NCBI GenBank assembly: GCA_012729335.1
Contig: JAAYDJ010000035.1
Location: 310,001-374,000, forward strand
Source of the DNA: Bacteroidales bacterium
Lineage (GTDB): Bacteria; Bacteroidota; Bacteroidia; Bacteroidales; Prolixibacteraceae
Length of the DNA: 64,000 bases
Direction of reading: 5' to 3'
In this document: positions 1-7,490 of the stretch, piece after piece
Layout: each line of letters opens with the position of its first letter
How positions within the stretch are numbered: position 1 is the first letter of the stretch
Made by a program: the position numbers and the translations under genes
Notes under the pieces: generated by a model
Told to the model about the DNA's origin: nothing
Database searches by the model: none
The model's input: the letters and a program-made list of their open reading frames with translations, nothing else

Positions 1-276
1 CTGGGAGAGAAAGCGGGAGGTGATCCTCCCCGAGATATATCGCACGGCCGGGTCAACCTCCCATTCCATTTTCTGATATATGAGGTCATATTCAAAGAGC
101 TGGGGCGATTCGGTATGAGCACCCCTTTTAAGGGCCAGTGCCGCATCCCGGGCTGCCGCTTTCTCCGTAAACCGGGGATCGGGGGCCTGTCCGGAAGCCC
201 GAAACGGAAAAATCATCCCCAGCAACGAAAAGACCAGCAGATACCCTCCGACGATCAGCAGGCCCTGCCGCAGCAT
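1..276 (-). CDS. M1 family metallopeptidase, N-terminal fragment (runs off window start)
   Basis: The first 92 codons are present and the reading frame continues past base 1. Residues 1-30 form a signal peptide (hydrophobic GLLIVGGYLLVFSLLG, cleavage near ASGQ). Residues 62-92 include YDLIYQKMEWEVDPAVRYISG, the first beta strands of the N-terminal domain of M1 aminopeptidases of the Bacteroidota type (compare the common DPAVxYIxG). The HExxH zinc site would lie outside the window. An in-frame ATG at 426 would add 50 residues ahead of the signal peptide; I prefer 276 because it puts the signal peptide at the start. The gene lies downstream of the ROK kinase on the same strand but is separated from it by a terminator, so it is probably transcribed alone. 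The family call rests on a short segment. Confidence 0.6.
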   Translation of the reverse strand, partial: MLRQGLLIVGGYLLVFSLLGMIFPFRASGQAPDPRFTEKAAARDAALALKRGAHTESPQLFEYDLIYQKMEWEVDPAVRYISGRITSRFLSQ

Positions 277-587
277 TTCAGCCGGCGGCCACCTGAAGGC
301 TTTACGTGGGGGGCCATCCCTTTTCGCAGGGATCTGTTGAACATGAGGCGGATTCCAACCCCCTCCCGGCAGGTATCCATCCTCCGGGATCCGGGTGATT
401 CCGGATTTCTGACAGAAAATACACATAGAATCTTTTAACGCTCTTGGAAGAGGATGTGGTCCCATATGGGTTTCCCTCCGGCAGGCGATCCTCAAAATTA
501 GCAGATTTCCGCAAATAAAAAGGAAGCTGCAATCTGGAGGATCACCCCGATGCAGCTTCCCTTAAAGCATTGGCCACGGTGGGCCGG
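277..587. other. Intergenic region between ROK kinase and M1 peptidase
   Basis: No separate gene is convincing here. It holds the ROK terminator (514-560). Just beyond it on the minus strand is TAATTTTG (500 down to 493), which fits the Bacteroidota -7 element TAnnTTTG and may drive the peptidase gene; no good -33 element is placed at the right distance. The peptidase frame stays open up to at least 426, so part of this stretch could be translated if the upstream ATG is used. Confidence 0.4.
514..560 (-). terminator. Rho-independent terminator of the ROK kinase gene
   Basis: Perfect 10-bp inverted repeat GGAAGCTGCA / TGCAGCTTCC (522-531 and 551-560). Read on the minus strand it is followed by a T-rich tract (TTTTTATTT). 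It starts 28 bases after the ROK stop codon. Confidence 0.85.
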
Positions 588-1589
588 CTATTTTTCGAGT
601 TCTTTCCAGACCAGGGCGCTGGCTCCAACAATGGCGGCGTCGCCGGGCCGGAGCTGCGAGGGAAGGATCTTGATTTTATTCTTGAAAATGGGGAGCAGGT
701 GCTTTTCCATGCTCTCGCGTGTGGGCTTGAAAATCAGTTCTCCGGCGGCGGTCGGTCCCCCGAAGAGGAAGATGGCTACCGGACTAAGGTGATGCACGGT
801 ATCGGCCAGGCCCTGTCCCAGGTATTCGCCGGTCTTCTCAAAGACCATGTTGGCAATTTTATCGCCTGCGACGGCGGCATCGTAGATCATTTTTGAGTCG
901 AGTTCCAGGAAGGAGCGTTTGGCCAGCATGCTGTCGGTGGCATTATAGTGGACCATCAGTTCAAAGGCGGTCCGTTTCATACCCGGAGCCGAACAGTAAG
1001 CTTCGAGGTGGCCCAGGGAGCCGCAGCCGCAAACTCTTCCACCGGGGATCAGGGTAGTATGGCCGCACTCCCCGGCAAAACCGTCGTGGCCATATACCAG
1101 GTCACCATTCACCACCACGCCGCTGCCTACACCGGTCCCCAGGGTGTACATCACAAAGTTCTTCATGCCGCGGGCACCACCGTAAATCATCTCTCCGATG
1201 GCCGCTGCATTGGCATCGTTGGTGAGCGCCAGGGCCGGCATTTCAGGAAACTGCGCCCGCAATAACTTGATGAAATGAAGCACCCCCCTGAAGGAGAGAT
1301 TCGGGGCATACTCAATGGTCCCGTTGTAATAGTTGCCATTGGGAGCTCCGATACCTATGCCTAAAACTTCCAGGTTTTCGTTGAGCAAGGTACCCGACTT
1401 GATCAGGTTCTTTATCGCCTCGGTCAGCTCTTCAATGAATTTCTCAAAATCACCGTGGGTAGCCGTGGGAATATTGTCCTTAAACATGACGTTCCCATCC
1501 ACATCCACCACGCCGATGGCCGTGTTGGTGCCGCCTACATCCACACCGATGGCCACCTTTTTGGTGACCGTTACTTCACTTTTCTTCAT
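588..1589 (-). CDS. ROK family sugar kinase (glucokinase-like)
   Basis: 333 residues, normal for ROK kinases, which phosphorylate glucose or related hexoses and amino sugars with ATP in the cytoplasm. Visible motifs: phosphate-binding DVGGTN near the N terminus, LTNDANAAAIGE with the catalytic Asp, GTGVGSG, and the metal-binding segment GRVCGCGSLGHLEAYCS. In that segment the usual third cysteine of the CxCGxxGCxE pattern is histidine. The ATG at 1589 is preferred to the one at 1661 because a TAnnTTTG promoter element lies between them (1640-1647) and the protein then begins just ahead of the conserved beta strand. Divergent from sbcD. Substrate cannot be fixed from sequence. Confidence 0.9.
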   Translation of the reverse strand: MKKSEVTVTKKVAIGVDVGGTNTAIGVVDVDGNVMFKDNIPTATHGDFEKFIEELTEAIKNLIKSGTLLNENLEVLGIGIGAPNGNYYNGTIEYAPNLSFRGVLHFIKLLRAQFPEMPALALTNDANAAAIGEMIYGGARGMKNFVMYTLGTGVGSGVVVNGDLVYGHDGFAGECGHTTLIPGGRVCGCGSLGHLEAYCSAPGMKRTAFELMVHYNATDSMLAKRSFLELDSKMIYDAAVAGDKIANMVFEKTGEYLGQGLADTVHHLSPVAIFLFGGPTAAGELIFKPTRESMEKHLLPIFKNKIKILPSQLRPGDAAIVGASALVWKELEK

Positions 1590-1639
1590 GATATTCTTAT
1601 ATTTACGGATTTCGTCTCTATTCACGGAACACAAGCCAA

Positions 1640-1675
1640 CAAATTTATAAATAATTGTCACTTTAACCCTTCAAA
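1640..1675 (-). promoter_or_regulatory. Probable promoter of the ROK kinase
   Basis: On the minus strand TTTG (1675-1672) and TAAATTTG (1647-1640) match the Bacteroidota -33 and -7 elements. The spacer of 24 is slightly long. Transcription would begin near 1635, leaving a leader of about 45 bases before the ATG at 1589. Confidence 0.5.
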
Positions 1676-1715
1676 TGTTGTGCAACAGGAAAAAAAGGTT
1701 TCCGTAATGGGAGCT

Positions 1716-1723
1716 TATTTTTG
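1716..1723 (+). promoter_or_regulatory. -7 promoter element for sbcDC
   Basis: TATTTTTG fits TAnnTTTG exactly and lies 30 bases before the sbcD ATG. No clear -33 TTTG is seen, so only the -7 part is supported. Confidence 0.4.
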
Positions 1724-1753
1724 TAGATTTACTGCCCGGAACCAACCCCTGAT

Positions 1754-3022
1754 ATGGCATTAAGAATCCTGCATACTGCCGACTGGCATCTGGGCCAGAG
1801 TTTTTATGAGTACGACCGGATGCCGGAACAGGAGCGCTTTCTGAACTGGCTGAGGGACACCCTGGTGGAAAAGGAAGCCGGGGTGCTGATTATCAGCGGC
1901 GACATCTTTGATGTGTCGAATCCTCCTGCAGCGGCTCAGCGGCTTTTTTACACTTTTCTGAGGGAGGTGACCACGCTGTTGCCGGGGCTTCAGGTGGTCT
2001 GCATTGCCGGGAATCACGATTCGGCGGCCCGTTTGGAGTCTCCGGGTTCCCTGCTGGAGGTGTTCAACGTAAGGGTGACGGGTACGGTCGGGCGTGATGC
2101 CGGGGGCCGGCCCGACTACGGGGCGCTGAGAATTCCCCTGAAAGGAAGGACGGGAACTACAGAGGCGTGGTGTCTGGCCGTGCCTTTCCTGCGGCCAGGT
2201 GATTTTCCTGCCGGAAGTGGCACCGGCGAGGGAAGCTATGCCGCCGGGATGACCGCCTTCTACCGGGAAGCCGTGACGGAGGCCCTGGGCCACTGCGAAT
2301 CAGGGCAAGCCCTGGTGGTGACCGGCCATCTCCATACCGCCGGCGCCCTGACCACCGGGGAGGATAAATGCGAACGGCCCATCCTGGGAGGATTGGAATT
2401 CGTGCCGGCCGGAGCTTTCGGAACGGAAGCCGCCTATGTGGCCCTGGGCCACATCCACAGGCCCCAGACAGTGGATGGCCTCCGACACATCCGCTATGCG
2501 GGGTCTCCCCTGCCCATGTCGTTCAGCGAAGAACATTACCCTCACCAGGTGGTCTGCGTCGACCTGGAAAACGGCCTTCTCAAAGACCTGGAAGCCCTGC
2601 CGGTGCCCGTAACGGTGCCCCTGCTGTCGGTACCCCCAAGACCCCAATCCCTGTTGCAGGTCCTGGAAGAACTGGAAAAACTTCCCCCGGCCAGCACTCA
2701 ACGGCACTCCGCCCCCTACCTCCGGGTCAGGGTATTGCTCGATGGCCCTGAACCATCACTTCGCATACAGGTAGAAAAAGCACTGGAAAACAAGGAGGTT
2801 CGGCTGGCCAAAATCGAAGTTTCCTATCCCGGCAGAGACCAGGAGGAGCAGCAGGAAGGAGAAGGCGTCAGCCGGCTTGATACCCTCCGGCCCCTCGATC
2901 TTTTCCGGAGGAGATACCAGGCCCTTTACAACCGGGAGATCCCACAGGAGCTCGTCGAATTATTCCACATAGCGGTCACGGAAACCGAATCCGGGGATTT
3001 GGCTCCCGGACTTCAGGAATAA
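1754..3022 (+). CDS. sbcD: Exonuclease subunit SbcD
   Basis: 422 residues, the usual size. SbcD is the Mre11-type nuclease of the SbcCD complex, which cuts DNA hairpins and processes blocked double-strand ends with Mn2+. The calcineurin-like phosphoesterase motifs are in order: TADWHLG (residues 8-14), GDIFD, GNHDS, TGHLH and GHIHRPQ. It lies 19 bases ahead of sbcC on the same strand, the standard pairing, so the two are cotranscribed. A TAnnTTTG element lies 30 bases upstream of the start. Confidence 0.96.
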   Translation: MALRILHTADWHLGQSFYEYDRMPEQERFLNWLRDTLVEKEAGVLIISGDIFDVSNPPAAAQRLFYTFLREVTTLLPGLQVVCIAGNHDSAARLESPGSLLEVFNVRVTGTVGRDAGGRPDYGALRIPLKGRTGTTEAWCLAVPFLRPGDFPAGSGTGEGSYAAGMTAFYREAVTEALGHCESGQALVVTGHLHTAGALTTGEDKCERPILGGLEFVPAGAFGTEAAYVALGHIHRPQTVDGLRHIRYAGSPLPMSFSEEHYPHQVVCVDLENGLLKDLEALPVPVTVPLLSVPPRPQSLLQVLEELEKLPPASTQRHSAPYLRVRVLLDGPEPSLRIQVEKALENKEVRLAKIEVSYPGRDQEEQQEGEGVSRLDTLRPLDLFRRRYQALYNREIPQELVELFHIAVTETESGDLAPGLQE

Positions 3023-3041
3023 TGGTAATAAGAATGGATAT

Positions 3042-6000
3042 ATGAAGATACTCACCATACGTGGCAGGAATCTGGCTTCCCTGGAGGGGGAGTTTGTTCT
3101 TGACTTCACCCGGGAGCCGCTGTTCTCGGCGGGCATTTATGCCATAACGGGGCCCACGGGATCGGGGAAGTCGACCATTCTGGATGCCCTGTGTCTGGCG
3201 CTCTTCGGGCGCTCACCGCGGCAGGTGGCTGCCCGGGAGAGCGGGGTGGAGCTCCCCGACGGGGAGAACGGGAGCGTGGCACCGGGAGATCCGCGGACCA
3301 TCCTCCGCAAGGGAAGCGCCGAAGGGTACGCCGCGGCGGCTTTCATAGGCCTCGATGGCCAACCCTGGGAATCGGAATGGACCGTCCGCCGTGCCCGCAA
3401 CCGCCCCTCGGGAAACCTCCAGGATTATACCTTACGGCTCACCAACCTCACGACCCGACTCCCCTTTGCCGGTACCAAAACCGAAACCCTTCGTGAAATC
3501 GAAAGGGTGATAGGCCTTAATTATGAGCAGTTCACGCGGTCGGTGCTGCTGGCCCAGGGCGACTTTACCGCCTTCCTGAAGGCTGCACGCGACGACAAAG
3601 CCTCCCTGCTTGAAAAAATTACGGGAACGGAGATTTACAGCCGCATATCCGTCTCTGTTTTCATGAAAAGCCGGGAAGCCGAAGCGGCCCTGAAGGAGAT
3701 CAGGGACCGGCTTTCGGGGATCGTCCTTCCGGGGGAGGGGGAAACGGAAGCGCTGAAAGCCGGAGAGGCCACACATGCAGAGGCGGTTTCCGCCCTGGAG
3801 CGGCAAAGGGAGGAGATCCGCCGGGGCCTGGAATGGCACCGGCAGCGTGAGCAGCTTATCATGGCGAGCGGGGAGGCCCGGGCCCGGCTGGCCACTGCCG
3901 AGGCCGCCCTTCAGGAGGCCGCCGACCGTGAAACGCACTTCCGGCTGGTGGAAAAGATACAGCCCACACGCCCCCTGGTCGAATCCCTCCGGGAAAAAAG
4001 GGAAACCCTCGCGCTGAAACGGGAAGCGGAAAAGGATACGGCCAACCGGGTTTCTGAGGCCGGAAAAGCCATGGAGGAACTGTCGGCGACCATCAGAGAG
4101 GCCGAAGATGCCGTGAAGGAAACCACAGCCGCCACCGCCGCGGCCCGCCCATTGCTGCTGAGGGCCAGGGAAATGGATACCCTTCTGGTAGAACAACATA
4201 AAAAGGTCTCCGAAGCGGAAACCGGGAAACAAACAGCCTTTGATGAGCATCAGCTGCTGCTTGGGCACCTCGCTGCCAGAGAGAAAAACCTGGAGGAACT
4301 CCGCAGGGAAAAGGGGGAAACGCAGGATTGGCTCCGGGAAAAGGAGCCCCGAAGAGGAATCGCCGAAAATGCCACCCTGATCGTTTCCCGGCTGGAATAC
4401 GCCCAGCAGTGTGGAAAGGAGGCGACGGAGCTGACCGGGTGGATCGAAGAAGCCGTAAAAAAGAACCTCCTTCTGGAATCAAGAAAGGGGCAGCTGCGGG
4501 AGGAGGTCGCTGCCAAAGAGAAAGAGAGCCAGGAGTTGACCGCCTTGTCAGACCAGATCGGAGAACAGATGGCGGCTATTCCGGTGGAAACGCTCACGGA
4601 AGCTGAGACGCAGCACACCGCTGAAATGGTACGCACTTCGGCTATGCGGGCCTGCTGGGAGAAACACACTGATTTGGCTGCCCGGAAATCGGTGCTGGGT
4701 GAAGAGATCACGGGGCACCGGGCGGCGTTGGAAAACGAAGAAGGGGAACTGGAAGCGCGCAGAAGCGAAAGTGAGGAGGTCAAAGTACGCCGGGAGCAGA
4801 CCGGCCGTATGTTGAGCCAGGCCCGGCTGGCGGCTGCTGAAAATGTGGAAAAACTGAGGGGGCAGCTGCTCCCCGGGGAGGCCTGCCCGGTATGTGGAAG
4901 TACCCATCATCCCTGGGCGCAAGGGGATCCCCGGGTGCATGCCATGCTGGAGGAACTGGAAAAGGAAGAAGCCCGGCTGGCTTCAAGCTGGCAGGAGAAC
5001 GTGGAAGCGCAGGCCCGTCTGTTCCAGAGCGGCCATCATCACCGGGAGGCCATCGCCCGTGGAACCGCAGAGATGGAAAAGCTGATGGCCACCCTGGAGA
5101 AAACCACCAGGGAATGGGAAGGATTTCACCCCGGGGAGAAATGGCAGGCGGAACCGGAGGAAACATGGGCAGCTCTTCTGGAAATGGAGACGGAAGAGCA
5201 CCGCAGGGCTGCAGAAGAAGCCCGGGCAACCCTGGCCCGGTACCGGGAACTGGCCGTAAAAGCAGGACAGATCCGCCAAAGTATGGACCAGAACAGATTA
5301 AGCCGCGACCATTCCGGGGAGGCCCTTACGGCATGCCTCTCGGGGATCATGCTACTCACCGCGGAGAAACAGCAGAGGGAAGCCCTCAGAGAGCAAAACC
5401 TGACCAAACAAAGGGAAGCCCTGGCAAGTGCAGGTGTGTACTTCACCCAAAGTGGCTGGGAAGAAAAATGGGCAGTTTCACCGGAAACGTTTACAGCAAA
5501 ACTGATCACCTTTTCCGCATCCTGGCAATCCAAAAACAAAAGGCTTAATGAAATCGCAGGGGAAGAGAGGGTCCTGGAGACGGAAATCAAAAACCTGAAG
5601 GAACGTATTACGGAGACTGCCGGGAAGCTGGCGCAGGCAGAGGAGCGGGAAAAGGGGGCCCGGGAAAGAGTAGCCGCTGCAGAGCAGGAAAGACAGAAGC
5701 TTTTCGGGGGCAGAGAAGCCTCAGTTGTGGAAGAGGAACTGGCACGCGCCGGGGAGACCTGCCAGCACCGTCTCAGGGAACTCCGCGAGACATTAGGAAC
5801 CATGCAGGCCGGTATTGCCGAAATGGAAGGATCCCTCCGCCTGCGCCGGGAAGACCTGGCAAAACAGGAGGAAGATTTGGAAACCCTCCGTCTGAGACTA
5901 TCAGGGTGGTTACAGCAATTCGCAGCCGCCGGGAACATCCCCCTCGGAGAAGAGGAGCTGAACCACCTTCTGGAATACACCCCCGAGTGGATCACTATGG

Positions 6001-6776
6001 AGAGGGAAGCCCTCGGGGAGCTTCGCGATACGCTGTTAAGCGGGCGCTCCACCCTGGAAGAACGGGAAAAACAACTGGAGACACACCTGCAATCGGGAAG
6101 GGAAACTCCTGAAAAGCCGGCACTCGAAGCCCTTCTCACTGAAACTGAAGCCGCCCTTGACCTGCAAAACGGAGAGCTGACGGAAATCCGGTTCAGACTG
6201 CGCACCTATGAGGAGAACCTGAAAAAGGCAGGAGCCTTCAGGGAACTGGAAGAAGAAAGGAGCGGCACCGCCGGAAAATGGAAAAAGCTGAATGAATTGC
6301 TGGGGTCGGCCGATGGCAGGAAATTCAGGCAGATTGCCCAGGAATATACCCTGGAAGTGTTGCTCACCTATGCCAACCTGCACCTGCGGGAGCTCACCGG
6401 GCGCTACCGGCTGGAAGTGATCTCCGGGACCCTGTCGCTGCAGGTCATCGACCGCGACATGGGGGATGAGATCAGGTCGGTTCATTCCCTTTCGGGCGGG
6501 GAGTCGTTTTTGGTTTCGCTGGCCCTGGCCCTGGGTCTGGCGTCACTCTCCTCGAACCGGATGACCATCGAATCGTTGTTCATCGACGAAGGGTTTGGAT
6601 CACTGGATCCCCAGACGCTGGGGATGGCCATGGATGCCCTCGAGCGTTTGCGCAACCAGGGGCGCAAGGTGGGAGTCATCAGCCATGTACGGGAGATGAC
6701 CGAGCGCATCGGCACGCAAGTGCGGGTCACCCGGCAGGCCAACGGCCGCAGCAGCGTGGAAGTTACCCTGGTCTGA
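3042..6776 (+). CDS. sbcC: Exonuclease subunit SbcC (Rad50-type SMC ATPase)
   Basis: 1244 residues. Walker A GPTGSGKST at 37-45; two long charged coiled-coil arms; zinc hook CPVC at residues 615-618; ABC signature LSGGES near 1150; Walker B with FIDEGFGSLD near 1180. This is the full Rad50/SbcC architecture: ATP binding by the head dimer opens and closes access of SbcD to DNA, and the zinc hook joins the coiled coils. Ends only 4 bases before the stop of the convergent YbaK-like gene, with no hairpin between them. Confidence 0.97.
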   Translation: MKILTIRGRNLASLEGEFVLDFTREPLFSAGIYAITGPTGSGKSTILDALCLALFGRSPRQVAARESGVELPDGENGSVAPGDPRTILRKGSAEGYAAAAFIGLDGQPWESEWTVRRARNRPSGNLQDYTLRLTNLTTRLPFAGTKTETLREIERVIGLNYEQFTRSVLLAQGDFTAFLKAARDDKASLLEKITGTEIYSRISVSVFMKSREAEAALKEIRDRLSGIVLPGEGETEALKAGEATHAEAVSALERQREEIRRGLEWHRQREQLIMASGEARARLATAEAALQEAADRETHFRLVEKIQPTRPLVESLREKRETLALKREAEKDTANRVSEAGKAMEELSATIREAEDAVKETTAATAAARPLLLRAREMDTLLVEQHKKVSEAETGKQTAFDEHQLLLGHLAAREKNLEELRREKGETQDWLREKEPRRGIAENATLIVSRLEYAQQCGKEATELTGWIEEAVKKNLLLESRKGQLREEVAAKEKESQELTALSDQIGEQMAAIPVETLTEAETQHTAEMVRTSAMRACWEKHTDLAARKSVLGEEITGHRAALENEEGELEARRSESEEVKVRREQTGRMLSQARLAAAENVEKLRGQLLPGEACPVCGSTHHPWAQGDPRVHAMLEELEKEEARLASSWQENVEAQARLFQSGHHHREAIARGTAEMEKLMATLEKTTREWEGFHPGEKWQAEPEETWAALLEMETEEHRRAAEEARATLARYRELAVKAGQIRQSMDQNRLSRDHSGEALTACLSGIMLLTAEKQQREALREQNLTKQREALASAGVYFTQSGWEEKWAVSPETFTAKLITFSASWQSKNKRLNEIAGEERVLETEIKNLKERITETAGKLAQAEEREKGARERVAAAEQERQKLFGGREASVVEEELARAGETCQHRLRELRETLGTMQAGIAEMEGSLRLRREDLAKQEEDLETLRLRLSGWLQQFAAAGNIPLGEEELNHLLEYTPEWITMEREALGELRDTLLSGRSTLEEREKQLETHLQSGRETPEKPALEALLTETEAALDLQNGELTEIRFRLRTYEENLKKAGAFRELEEERSGTAGKWKKLNELLGSADGRKFRQIAQEYTLEVLLTYANLHLRELTGRYRLEVISGTLSLQVIDRDMGDEIRSVHSLSGGESFLVSLALALGLASLSSNRMTIESLFIDEGFGSLDPQTLGMAMDALERLRNQGRKVGVISHVREMTERIGTQVRVTRQANGRSSVEVTLV

Positions 6777-6780
6777 CCGG

Positions 6781-7293
6781 TTACAGCTCTTCAGCCCACC
6801 GTTCGTCAGGATCCCGGGGCAGGGCTGCGCTTTTCCAGGAAAAACGCAGGACCACAGGGTGCACCAGCCTTTCAAAATCAGCAAAGGCCATGCGGATAAT
6901 CTCGGTGTGTGTTCCGGCATTGAAGGCGATCTCCTTCTCGGCCGTGAGGGTCTCCGCCACATAGACCTCCAGTCCGTATAGGTTACCAAAGGGGGGCATC
7001 GCCCCCGGCTCGCACCCCGGAAACCGGTCACGGAATTCGGCTTCCGTGGCCAGACTTAACCGTTTTCCCCGGAAGTACTGGCTCAACTGGTCAAAATCAA
7101 CCTGGTAGGCAGCCGGTAAGACCGCCAGAGCCATCTTGTCGTCGATCCTGAAAACTACCGTCTTGGCAAACTCCCGCCCCGAAACGTGCGCCGATGCGGC
7201 TACCTCCTGCGACGTGTAGGCCATGGAATGCCTGATGGTCACATACCTGACCCCATTCTGGTCAAGAAATGCTTTTAACTTCTCCGTAGGCAT
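6781..7293 (-). CDS. YbaK/EbsC-type aminoacyl-tRNA deacylase domain protein
   Basis: 170 residues covering one YbaK/aminoacyl-tRNA synthetase-associated domain. These stand-alone domains hydrolyse mischarged tRNAs in trans. Diagnostic segments are SGREFAKTVVFRIDD, the GAMPPFGNLYGL loop and the FNAGTHTEIIRM strand. The sequence is closer to the general YbaK group than to a specific ProX or YbaK subfamily, so which mischarged tRNA it acts on is unknown. Convergent with sbcC. Confidence 0.85.
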   Translation of the reverse strand: MPTEKLKAFLDQNGVRYVTIRHSMAYTSQEVAASAHVSGREFAKTVVFRIDDKMALAVLPAAYQVDFDQLSQYFRGKRLSLATEAEFRDRFPGCEPGAMPPFGNLYGLEVYVAETLTAEKEIAFNAGTHTEIIRMAFADFERLVHPVVLRFSWKSAALPRDPDERWAEEL

Positions 7294-7490
7294 GGTTTTA
7301 ATTTTTTAACAAGTCCGTCTCTCCGTTTGCTTTTTCCCCCGGTTCTTTTATAGTTTTACACTTGCTTGTACCCTGTATGCCGGAAATGGTTACAAAAAGC
7401 AGCCTAAAAGGATTTGCGGGGTACCCTGATTGCGTGAATCACCCATGTAAACGATCCATGTCAGACAACCATTCCAAATTTAAGAGGACC

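Noticed and set aside
302-532. A 76-residue minus-strand open frame before the M1 peptidase
   Set aside because: It runs through a terminator hairpin region, has no conserved sequence, and shares the stretch with two other equally open frames.
3432-6205. Long open frames on the minus strand inside sbcC
   Set aside because: They are shadows caused by GC-rich codon usage; the plus-strand frame has all SbcC motifs over its whole length.
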